This document shows positions 47,850 to 59,325 of a DNA stretch of 64,000 nucleotides, one piece after another; position 1 is the stretch's first letter; every line of letters starts with the position of its first letter. Below the pieces are notes generated by a model. The model worked only from the letters and a program-made list of their open reading frames with translations. It did no database searches and was not told where the DNA came from. Source of the DNA: Ambrosia x helenae (taxonomy: Eukaryota; Streptophyta; Magnoliopsida; Asterales; Asteraceae); the NCBI GenBank assembly GCA_030844895.1, contig CM061227.1, forward strand, positions 108,861,238 to 108,925,237, in the 5' to 3' direction. A program made the position numbers and the translations under genes.

Positions 47850-48462
47850 GTGAGTTTCACGGCCCCATTTTACTGTTTTAACTGGGGGGAAGATATGTTT
47901 GTCAAACGTTGTCACATGTTGAAATGTTTTCAAAGGTTAAAATGTGATAAGTGGTATGATGAGTACTTGAGCAGTGATCGCCACTCGGGGTTGAGTCCTC
48001 TCTTCCGTAATCATTAATTCAGGGAAATGAAACCGAAAGAATATTTGGATAGTACTATTGGTGCCTGACAAGGCCCACCCCTAATCGATAGCGTCGATTA
48101 TGCATCGGCGTATGCCTGGGGTGCACGTATTCTGAAATTAAGTCGTTGGGTTCCGAGGAACGACTTGGAGCGGGGCATTATTATTAGTCTTGGTTTGGTT
48201 ATGGGGCTCAAGGGATTGCTCATCATTATAGTTTGTAGGAGCTAGCTACTCCTTACAAAGGCCACAAGTTGTGCAGGTTTCGCACGTGTTGTAAAAACGA
48301 AATATCGATCGACAAGATCCTAGTATAATTATTTAATGGGAAAATAATTATACGGTAAAGTGAGTCGAGTCGATGGTTGTGAAAATATGGTTGTTACGAA
48401 ACTAAAACCTGTGAACTCACCAATATTTTATATATTGACGTCTTTTTAAACATATCTTTCAG
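47850..48462 (+). other. Predicted leader intron in LTR G
   Basis: CAG|GTGAGTTT at 47847-47857 and ATCTTTCAG|GTAACT at 48454-48468. The stem CAATAT/ATATTG (48421-48437) lies 25 bases before the acceptor, as in the other LTRs. Confidence 0.5.
48305..48375 (+). repeat. Fifth hairpin unit in LTR G
   Basis: Outer arm ATCGATCGAC pairs with GTCGAGTCGAT. Inner stem TATAATTATTT (48325-48335) pairs with AAATAATTATA (48343-48353), and the loop contains AATGGG. It lies inside the predicted leader intron, close before the acceptor hairpin. Confidence 0.9.
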
Positions 48463-48761
48463 GTAACTAAGTGCTGAATAGATATGAGGCTAGTACGGTG
48501 GAATTCGGGATGTCGGATACTAGTCGGGGTTTCATCTATTGTTACCATCGGGTTGGAATATAAACGGAAATGCCCCCATATTGAAACTTAATGTTCATTG
48601 TTTCATGTAATGCTTCGTGCAATATTGTAACAAGATACTCATTTTCGACATCCTAATGAATTGATCTTTTCTAATTAAATATAGTTTGTGTTAATCTTGA
48701 CTTTGATATGCTTTCGAGCGTTGCGCCACGTGTTTCCGCCATTGGCGTGGTGTGACAGAAG

Positions 48762-48774
48762 TGGTATCAGAGCC
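48762..48774 (+). other. Primer binding site of element G
   Basis: TGGTATCAGAGCC, four bases after the LTR; tRNA-Met type. It fixes the plus orientation. Confidence 0.92.
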
Positions 48775-51700
48775 AAGGTTGTAGCGAACTAGCATTTTTG
48801 AAAAATCTAGACTATAACCGGTTTTGGCTCGAAAACGAAGTTTTCAAAAATAAAACACAACGAAATATTTTCAGAAAAGAAAGAAGATTGTACATGGATT
48901 GTACAAGGGGAAATTCCGACCGACTAGCCATGTGTGTCAATATATGAAGTATTAGAAAATACGGATAAGATGCTTATAGTAGGAATCCGATTTTCTAAGA
49001 TTAAGTTAATACATATACGTAGTACGGATATTTTGCCAGTAAGGTTGTTGTGTCACGCTTCACATTACTCCACACTCCTGCATCGATCACCGGTACCAGC
49101 CAAGAGGAAGGATACTGTGGTCTACGAGGAGCCTACCTGCTTGCCTGTAGACGGGATGATCGGAAGGACTAATCTCTATCGCGTTAATGGATGTCGCCAC
49201 GTTGTTTATGATTTGGAGACGAAACTAGATCAAGTCTTTTGTTGTATGAAATCTTGGTTTTGGATCAGGAAGCTCGGAACTAGCGGGCAACAAGATTACC
49301 TGGCAACACAAATTATCATTACGGGTGCACACGTAATAATAGTTTGGGGTGCACGGTAACCTTGGTGGGCGCTAGGGCCGGGATTGGTGATCACTCCTTG
49401 TCTTAGTTGTTCTTGTTCTTTAGATTCAGTCTTAGTTTTGATTGGCCAATGGGTTAAATGGGAGGTCTCGCCGATGTTCCTTCGATCCTAGCAAACCTAA
49501 TGAGCTTCTTCGACATTACCTTTAAGGTACGAACACGGAGGAGCTCGAACGTCTATTCATGTGAGAAATTTGACGTAAATCCTCGCATTGGATAGTGACG
49601 GGAGACGAAAACTTCCTTGTATAGGAGTGGAATGTCTCCGCCACAAAGTTCTTCCAAAAGAGTGGGCATACGAGGATGCGCTGCCTACCGAAGAGATGAA
49701 TGCCTAGTACGATGCGAGGAATGCTAAACTTGGAACCCAGTGAAGACTTAGGGTGCGTCCCTGCTAGACTAGTGCGTTTAGAGAACGGGACCCTGCGTGG
49801 ATTAGATATGAGACTCATGGCCGTGTGCTGCTGTGTTATCATGGTGAATAAGTCATGTTCGATCTAACGCATGCCCAGGTTGTCTTCAAGGGTCGAGTAT
49901 TTTTCTTCTCCTGTAGGAAGACAGAATCGAAGTTGCGAGATTAGGAAGCTTGATCATTGTTATCCTGAAAGCTCGATAGCCTCGTCCGAATCAACAAGTA
50001 TTGGTTGCTTCCAGGTAGTCATGAACGGATAGTGAAATCGGCATGTCGCCTCACACAACCGCGAGTCATAGGGCTTTGCTAAACGTTGATGATGTCAGAA
50101 TTTCGGCCACTAATCGTGACCGCGACATCGTTTGCCAGTGTTAGGAGGACGGCGTGTAGTAGAACAGCAAGCCCCAGTCGGCATTTGGCGATGGACTCAC
50201 TCGGAAGTGCATACGATTAAATCGTGGGAATCCACTACTCGGTGTATTGAGTATTCAAGTATGGATTAACAACCTTTGAAATAGCGCTGGATCGTGTTCG
50301 GAAGATGAATTGTGATGGGCTCAGCATGTTGGTACTTGTGTCATACTACTTTCCTGAGGAGCAAAGGTTATCATAAGACTTCTCTATCTACCTCCTGTTT
50401 GTTTTTCAAGGATTGTTGGTGGTCTCGCTTCAGTCGAGGAACGCCAGAGTAGGCCCGTTACATGTACTGTGCCTGAATCCGTCATAAATCCTAGAAAGTG
50501 GAACCACACTTTGGGAATCGTAATCGTAAGAGGGTTCCGTAATTGTCAGGATGTTGCAAGACGCTTTTGCTAACATTAAAATCCCCCTCGAAAATCAAGT
50601 GGCGGACTCCTGAATGTGGTCACGTCATTCTGTTAAATTAAACCTACCTAAGGGACGACGATTCCATAACTCTTGTTGCAATAACATTCGTCACCCTCGT
50701 CACGACGACGAGACTAGTTATATCTGTGGGGTGAAGATTGATGTGAAGTGTTTTCCATCAATCCCCATATATACTGAGACATTGCGTTCCCTCATCACGG
50801 TAGTTTGTAAACAAAGGTTACGAGATCCACTAGTTATGGACAATGTGACCTGTCTAATCTCTCGTCATATTTCGATACTCTCACTGTGTGGCCTTTCAGG
50901 AAGGAAGTTCACCGGTCTCGCTTAGGGGCGGAGAGGTATTTCAGTTGAAGGCCATCGGTGCTAAGGCCAAGATAATATGCAAAAGGGCTCTAATGAGAAG
51001 GATGACTCGGCTGGGTTGCCAGAATCGGTGTCATTTTCATCTTATCAAGGTGTCTCGATAAATCATGATCCTTCTACCTCTACTTGCTATTTTCGTGGTG
51101 ACCATTATCTTTGATATTGGGGTAGACGGTGGTTGGTTTCTAGGTCCTATGGATACTGCTTACCACACATATAATAACTACGACGAGTCTAAGGCTCCGG
51201 CCGAGCCTGAGGTCGCTGCGGCTGTTATTGATCTATGGCTCAAGTAGATCCCGATGTTTTTACTAAGTGTGTAGATCTTGCTGAGTCTGTTGTTGCCAGT
51301 GATTCTGTAGCACTTATCGGGCTTGATACCGTTGTTTCCATGTCTGTTATTGAGCTTATTGTTGTCGTTGTCTCTATAGTCCATGTTGGGCTTGATGTTG
51401 TTTCTATGGCTCTTCTCGAGCTGATGTTGTTGATGTATTTGAGGCCCCTGCAGAGGTGAATGCCGTTGACGAAGACGTTTCTATGACCCATGCCAAGCTG
51501 CTATGACCATGTCTGTATTGCTGTGAAGTTCGTTGTTGTAAATTCCATTTTCTTTGAGGCTTTCATTGACTCCCTCGTTATCATTCCTTGGGCTCTTATC
51601 AAGCCTAACATTGTCGATGGTTCTCAGGCCTCGTTTAAGACTGTCGATGTTTTTGTTGCCATTGGTCGAGTGACTCACAACAAGCCGACGGTCGTCCCCT

Positions 51701-54086
51701 CTATGAACAATATCGGCTTTAGAAGTCGGCTAAATTATGTGGAACCCGTCGTTCCTATTCATGTTATGACGATTGATGCGCCGGCCAACCCAACCATTCC
51801 TACCATTGGGCCTATGGAGGATAGGCTCGAGGCTGAAGGTACGGATGCAAATCCCACCTCCACAAGTGATCTGAGACGCACGGGGATGCGTGCTCACCAG
51901 AACGGAATTTTCTGTTGATGTGGACTGTGGATCTTCCATATTGAGCATCATATTGACAGGTGCATTCATGCTGCTGTGTTACCCCCAGCCATGGTGCATG
52001 CTCGTTATTACATTATAATAGCTGATTGCGTATTCATGTGGTTGCGCTACATTGTTGATGATGCATTCCTGTTGTTTACTGCTCCTGCAGTAGTGTAGCC
52101 TTGCCGTCGTATTTCCCTGTGTCATGCGGTTCCTGTTGCAGTGTTGCCTTGTCGTCATGCTTCTCGGTTTTTGTGTCACTCCCGGGCGGTGTTCCCTAGT
52201 TGATGTGCTTCGTGGATATGTTGCTGACATTGCCATGTTGTTTCTACTGTCGTGCTGCTCAGAGGGCGTATTGCTACAGCTGTTGGATTACCTCGATGAC
52301 GTAATGATTTGTCGTTTGCATCGTTTCTCTCGGAATGGAGACATCACCTAAACCCCTCGTGCCGTCATTGTTCTATTTGTTTGATTGTGTAGTGCCGACA
52401 TTGATTATGTAGGATTTCAGGTGTCCAACGGACTTTCTAAAAGTCGTGCTTAGACACTCTAGCCTTAGTGATTACGTGTGTATTCCCCTAAAGTCTGAAT
52501 CTCGTGGTCGCCTGAGTAAGTGACCGAGGCATGTGCCGACCCCTGTATATGCTCACGCATTTCGTGAACGGTACATCTTCGGAATCTGAGGCACCAGTGA
52601 CGCTATGTCCAGCACTAGCCTTTTACGTGCAATTTGGTCGCCCAACGATCGGTTATGCAAATCAATGTCGGGAAGAAACCCTGTGGTCTGCACGTGACAA
52701 GGCGAGACTTGCCTTTGTGATAAGGGATTTCGAATACGCCCCAAACCTGAAGGCATCAAGTAATTATGAGCGATATTATGATCTATACCTTTGGGACTGG
52801 CAAGAGTTGAGAGGTTCAATTCATTTATTGCTCACACCAGTGGATTCATTTGAAGTCATACGTACCATACTGATGGTTATGGGAATACCGTCGTGGACCC
52901 ACCCATGGGCGTGCATTGGTGAGGTCCCTGGTACATGATTAAGAGGTTTTATGAACCCTGGATCCAGAAGGGCGTGCAGCATTATCTACTCTTTAAAGGT
53001 GCCACACTACTGGGTTGAGATGGTTGATCGTCTCGACCCATCGATTAATGTTGTTATTCCTTTGATGGGAGGTTTATCTTACCTTGGTGTCGTGGCGTAG
53101 ATTCTTGGAACAACGGAAACAATTTCGACCTTGAGTCGATAGTGGTGTACCCAGTCATCTTTAAGTAGCATTGCTCACGCTAGAGCAAAACCCCTTATCC
53201 TTGATAGACGCTGTTAGAGACACCATAGTAATGTGAGCTGCCAGGTCAGGGCGTATGGCACCTGACTAATCAGGACGAGTTTGAAGGCTTACATACTCCG
53301 CCCATATGTGTGACTACTGAGTCATTGAATGGGATGCCTTATGGGAAAGCTCAGGACTATCGCTTGTGGTGCGATCTCAGTCGTCGTTTGTTTTTGTAAG
53401 TAACGACTTGGGCGCGTGAAGCCGTCAAGCCAAATGTGAAATCTATGTCTAATGCATGCATCTATGCTCGATTTCGCCATTTACCTCGAAGGATTCCGAA
53501 AGGATGGAACCTTCGATGAGTGAGGGTCCCGGTTTCAGGACTCCTTTCACTCAGATCTCCGCCAAGGGTTGGAAAGTCAATTTAAGGGCGTGTGGTCTGT
53601 ATTATGCAGAATTGACACACTAGGTTGCTAATGATGATAGGACACCAGTACACAGGAAGCACATATAGCAGAACTAGTACTGGATACCCATGTTTTGGGT
53701 AGATGCTGGTGTTCTGTATACGTGTCGCAATGGGGGCCAACGTGTTGATATGTCTTAATAAACCTTATACGTTGTTCATTGCGACAACAATTTATGATGT
53801 TTCATATATCTCTTTTCGGTATAGACCTATGTGCTGGAAGCATCTTGTCATTGGTGTTTGAGTCGGCTAGTAATTCTCGAGGATTGTGAAATCGTACGGC
53901 CCGGGCGCCATGTATACACTGCTTAATGTAAGGGAACTGAGGGGTGAAAGCGACGCAAAAACTTTCGACCTCCATCAGTCCATAATAAGCGTCCTAGTAC
54001 CATTAACTACAATTACTCAAGAGGAAAGCAGCAATTCAGTACCTAGAGGATTCTACGGAAATAAAGTCCCATTTTGAATGTGGTTG

Positions 54087-54158
54087 TTCGGTCGACAAGA
54101 ACCTAGTATAGTTATCTTAATGGGAAGGTTAATATACGGTAAAGTGAGTCGAGCCGAA
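54087..54158 (+). repeat. Hairpin unit in body of element G
   Basis: The outer arm TTCGGTCGAC pairs with GTCGAGCCGAA; this differs from the LTR units (ATCGA/TCGAT) on both sides. The inner stem TATAGTTATCTT/AAGGTTAATATA is imperfect, and the AATGGG loop is kept. Confidence 0.85.
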
Positions 54159-55297
54159 GGATAAATAAAATGGGATACCCGACGAGGTTTCCAAGGGGAC
54201 TTTTATGTGGTGCGGTAAGATCACCTGTTTGACATCACCATGACACCCGAGGTGTCCCGGGGTCAGATGTGACCCAAGTGATGATTGATTGTTGTTTGGA
54301 GCCCTCTCATTCCTTACTCACCTATAGCTCCGAGATGAGGCATTGGATAGCTACCTATACTCTCGGAGAATCGTGGCTAGACACCGCATTGCCAACTTAC
54401 ATTATATCGGATTGTAGTGGTCACTCTACCTCAAGTTCGACAAACTTTGTACACAAGCATGGGATACTCGATTTGAGACGAGTATGGCTTGTCATTCTCG
54501 GACAAATTGAATGTACTTGACGGAATTGTTCCGTGTTGGCACGATTGATGTTCGTGGCAGATCGAACCCATGAGCTTCCTCACCAAAATTTCCTATGTGA
54601 TAGGAATTAGCATCCCAGTGTTCGGGGTGTACTACTCAAAGCCCTTGGAGGGCATACGTGTAAATCTCCAGTGCGTCGAATGACAGACGGAGATAGATAC
54701 ATGACCTGGTTTGAGTTATTCGAGAGATGGCCAGTAGATCTTGCAGATTAAAGACTGTTTGGATGAGATGCGAACCTATTAAGAAGTCATACAGACAAGG
54801 CGTAGGCCTTAAGAACTTCGGTCTAATAATAGGTTTTCACTGAGAGTCATACTCCGAGGAGGTGTCAATAAGCTTAGAGTTTGTAGTAGGCCAAGTTCCT
54901 AATACTTCGGTGGTACGGAGATATCGATCAAAATTGGCCTCGTGATGAATAAGCTTGAATTGTCGCAAGAGCTTAGTGGGACTCTTAATGAATCCCGCAA
55001 GTCTGGCCTGAGGAAGTTTTGGTCAATTCCTCGACCGGCGGAAGTCCGGTTGACGATAAGCTCTACTATTTCGGGAAACCGATAGATGTGTCAAGGTGGG
55101 ATGACCAAGAGCTTAGTCGTAGTTGAACTATGACATTGTGTTTGTTAGAGCACTAAGCGTGAGCCGAGCTTGAATCTGGGCTCACTAGGAAAGAGGAGAT
55201 CTCATGAAGCGCAAACACCCCGCCCTGTTCAAGGATACTATTGTGATGGGTAACTTGAATTGAATTCCGGGACGGAATTCTCTTAACAGGGGGAGAA

Positions 55298-58200
55298 TGT
55301 AACAACCGGCAAAAATAAGGTAATTCCGTACAAATTAATTAATATATGATTAACGTAATTAAATGCAATTATGTGTGATTTAATTATCAAGGCCTTAGGA
55401 GATAGCAATTTCCAAATAATGCATAGGAATATGTACGTTTAACGGTAAAAACATGATTGGATCATGTGCGAATAAACTATCCGGTATGGACGTTGGCGAT
55501 TACCCGGTAATAATTAAATAAACGAAAAGGATCCCGGACACCCAGGATATAAAATAAAGGGTAGTTTCATAAAATATAATGAGTTTTGGAACTCCAAAAC
55601 CATAAGTGAAATCGTCTTGTACAAATCTCCCGGTAACGAATAAAATGCGCGTACCGCACCCGATACGCGTATAACTCATAATTTCACCCGGCAAGAGCCT
55701 AAATAACCAATCAACGCTTAAATTAGACTATATTTAAGGGTTATTAAAGGTATTTTTAATGTCCGAATAATGCTTGATTAAAACCCGAACGACACCCGAA
55801 CGACGAGGGATTAAACATAACATAATAATGGTAAATACTTAGTGTGGTGGACCCCACCTAAACCCTTAAAAGGGGCCGGCCTAAAGGCCATCATGCACAA
55901 TCTTTTCCTTGTTTTGTCTAAGTATCTTACTTATGTCCAAAAGGTGAGCATGCTTGGATCTAGATGTGTAAGACTAGCTAGTACTTAAGCATGCTTAATT
56001 CTTACAATGTGTAAGACAATTTTCGGCCCTATGGCCCCATTAATCCAAGACATAATCAAACCCACTACACACTAGTATGCTCATGCATGAGAAGGATCTT
56101 GTATAAGATTGTGATAAATCTCAAATATTTAGCAAAGATTTGCAAGAAACCTCTCACATCTATACATATATGCACGGCTACACACACACTCACATATCAT
56201 TCCAAGATCACTTGTATACTTATCAAATCTCTTGAATCATTATCAAAGATCACATGCAATCCATGGAAGATTTGATGGTAATATATAACATGTGTTAGTC
56301 CTTTGAAGATAGCAAAGCAAAAACAACTCTTCTTCTTCTTCATTTGGGCCGTGAGTTTCCCCTCCCCCATACACATTCTTCTTTCAAGTTTTTACATCTC
56401 CAAATCACTCAAAACAATCCATCATCCAAACCCCTATTGTGTGTTTCAAGCTTGGAGCTTAACCATTAAGGAAGAACACACTAAACCCCTCTCAAAATCC
56501 AAGGTTTTGTCTTCCCTAGCCTTGTGCTAGTAGTAAGCTTCTTAACCTTGTTTTTGATTATTATTATTCATGTATGTGTTCTTAGAAGCAAGTTGTACAT
56601 GAAGGGTTTAAAAGGTGGTTTGAACATAATCTTTAATAGGTTTTACTTGGGTAAAATAGATGATTAAAGATATGTAAATAAATCATGGGTTTGATGATGA
56701 TAAAGTAGTGTTCTTGAAAATGTGTAAAAATCTACACATACACTAAGTAGGATGATGATTTGATTAAGATTCATGGAATGAACTTGAATGTGTTAAAAAG
56801 TAACTTTAATCATCTTAAAATGATCATCCATGGTATGATATATGGGGGAACATGTTAGAAGTTCAAGAATAAAGAAGATGAAAAATTAAAGTTACTTACT
56901 TAGAAGAATGATATTTTGTTAAAATGGGCAAATACATAAAACACACATACAAGTAATCTTATATATGGAATATAAGACTAGTAAAAGTGTTTTGGTACAA
57001 GAATAACTTACCAATAAAAAGATGGATCTTCAAAGTCTACCATTTTGAGTGAAAAATGTTAGCTTTGGAAGTTAGAGTGGAAAAATGCAACATTCGAAAG
57101 TTAAGGGACTAATATTGTAACTTTGAAAGTTAGAGGACTAAAATGGATATTTTAGAAACTATTAGTCCAAAAATGCAAGGATGGAAAGTTTGGTGTCAAA
57201 AGTATAAGTAATAAATTTCTAAGGATGATTTGGATAAATACTAGTAGATATGCTTGGGTATTTTTGTATAAAAGTATATTTTTGAAAGTTATAAAAATAT
57301 GGATGGTATTGACATAAGGATTTTTATAAAATAGAGATTTTATAAAAATATTAAACAAACTTGAGAAACTTATACGAAAATGAATACTTTTATATAAATG
57401 GGAATATAAAAGTATTGGAAACATTTTTGTAGATAAGTTAACAAGTTGGATTAAAAATACTTAAGTATTTTAAATCTTCCAAGTAACATGTGTTAGGAGG
57501 AAGAAATACGGATAATATTTCTATAAAACACATGTTGGGAAAGACTTGGAAAAATTAACTACTCGAGCCAAGATATCGAGCTAAGACGCGTTAACGAAAC
57601 GTACACGGACAAAACATGAGAAAAATTGCCATTGCGGCAAGATGAGAAAATATATATTTTTAGGAAGTAAAATATATATATACATGGGTGAAAACTAACA
57701 AACACTTTCCTAAGTGTTAAAGGAATTATTCGTGGGAGAAAAATATAACATAAACAAATAAGACGTTAAACAAACGTATATACTTAACAAGAAAAATTAC
57801 ACATTTATATGTATGTACGCTCGTCTCGGCAAAACTCTAGTATATCTACTTAATGGGAAAGTAGATATGTGGGAAGGAAAGCCGCGACGAGTAGACAAAG
57901 ATATATATGTGTATGCCGTACCGACAAGATCCTAGTATATTTATTTGAATGGGAAAATAAATATACGGTATGGTGAGTTGAATCGGGTGTTAAGAATATA
58001 CAATCGAACGACAAGATCTTAGCATATTTGTTTAAATGGGAAAACAAATGTGTGGCAAAGTGAGTCGGGTCGAATGTTGAAATATATATTATATCGAGCG
58101 ATGCGATCTTAAGTATAATTATTTAAATGGGAAAATAATTATATGTTAAGTGAAGTCGAGTCGATGATAATAAGGTACAAGTTAAGGAAATATTAACAAG

Positions 58201-59325
58201 AGTGATATATAACTTGTAACACAAAGGGTAATCTAACGCCAACGAAACCTAGGATACGCGCTTAGTTAAACGGGATTTGGAATAACTTGTGGTCGGGAGT
58301 TGGGTGTACAACTTGCCAAGGCACATGCACTATAAGAATAGTGACTTATACGTCTAGGACGTTTGTAGGTGCGAGACCCTCTTTGCTATCTACTTAGTGA
58401 GCCAGACAGTGTTTCAGGTGAGTTTCACGGCCCCATTTTACTGTTTTAACTGGGGGGAAGATATGTTTGTCAAACGTTGTCACATGTTGAAATGTTTTCA
58501 AAGGTTAAAATGTGATAAGTGGTATGATGAGTACTTGAGCAGTGATCGCCACTCGGGGTTGAGTCCTCTCTTCCGTAATCATTAATTCAGGGAAATGAAA
58601 CCGAAAGAATATTTGGATAGTACTATTGGTGCCTGACAAGGCCCACCCCTAATCGATAGCGTCGATTATGCATCGGCGTATGCCTGGGGTGCACGTATTC
58701 TGAAATTAAGTCGTTGGGTTCCGAGGAACGACTTGGAGCGGGGCATTATTATTAGTCTTGGTTTGGTTATGGGGCTCAAGGGATTGCTCATCATTATAGT
58801 TTGTAGGAGCTAGCTACTCCTTACAAAGGCCACAAGTTGTGCAGGTTTCGCACGTGTTGTAAAAACGAAATATCGATCGACAAGATCCTAGTATAATTAT
58901 TTAATGGGAAAATAATTATACGGTAAAGTGAGTCGAGTCGATGGTTGTGAAAATATGGTTGTTACGAAACTAAAACCTGTGAACTCACCAATATTTTATA
59001 TATTGACGTCTTTTTAAACATATCTTTCAGGTAACTAAGTGCTGAATAGATATGAGGCTAGTACGGTGGAATTCGGGATGTCGGATACTAGTCGGGGTTT
59101 CATCTATTGTTACCATCGGGTTGGAATATAAACGGAAATGCCCCCATATTGAAACTTAATGTTCATTGTTTCATGTAATGCTTCGTGCAATATTGTAACA
59201 AGATACTCATTTTCGACATCCTAATGAATTGATCTTTTCTAATTAAATATAGTTTGTGTTAATCTTGACTTTGATATGCTTTCGAGCGTTGCGCCACGTG
59301 TTTCCGCCATTGGCGTGGTGTGACA
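55298..59325 (+). repeat. 3' LTR of element G
   Basis: 4,028 bp, offset 10,568 from the 5' LTR. It ends TGTGACA, followed by CCGAC. Hairpin units are at 57820-57891, 57915-57988, 58001-58079, 58091-58168 and 58873-58943. Confidence 0.95.

Larger units (their letters stand above)
44730..48757 (+). repeat. 5' LTR of 14.6-kb element G
   Basis: A 4,028-bp LTR, TGTAACAACCGGC to GGTGTGACA, with target duplication CCGAC (44725-44729 and 59326-59330). The 3' LTR at 55298-59325 has exactly the same length; reading both, I saw a single clear difference (G at about 45212 against T at about 55780). Insertion is therefore very recent. It carries five hairpin units (47252-47600 and 48305-48375) and leader splice signals at 47850 and 48462. 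Modules such as GTGAGTTTCACGGCCCC are shared with the Tekay LTRs. Confidence 0.95.
48758..55297 (+). pseudogene. Element G internal region with decayed Tekay-like pol
   Basis: A 6,540-bp body with no long open frame. Close to the 3' end a ruined Tekay C-terminus can still be followed: DDKLYY then GKPIDV near 55050, and ERGDLMKRKHPALFKD near 55190-55240, corresponding to the end of the chromodomain, with stops and frame changes between. Open frames such as 48934-49359, 51490-51918 and 52531-52938 show no gag or pol motif I can name. A sixth hairpin unit is at 54087-54158. The polypurine tract TTAACAGGGGGAGAA (55283-55297) is intact. Coding decay combined with near-identical LTRs means the element moved recently using proteins from elsewhere. 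Confidence 0.75.

Noticed and set aside
44932..48017. Small ORFs duplicated exactly at 55500-58585
   Set aside because: They are duplicated because both lie in LTRs of element G; none has a protein motif.
47252..48375. Regular hairpin repeats as a CRISPR-like array
   Set aside because: The sequence is a eukaryotic LTR; units are imperfect and no uniform spacers are present.
48934..49359. 141-codon ORF after the primer site of element G as gag
   Set aside because: No zinc knuckle or capsid-like features; next to the PBS but not recognisable.
52531..52938. 135-codon ORF in element G as a captured gene
   Set aside because: The composition is protein-like but I recognise no family, and neighbouring sequence is decayed retroelement.
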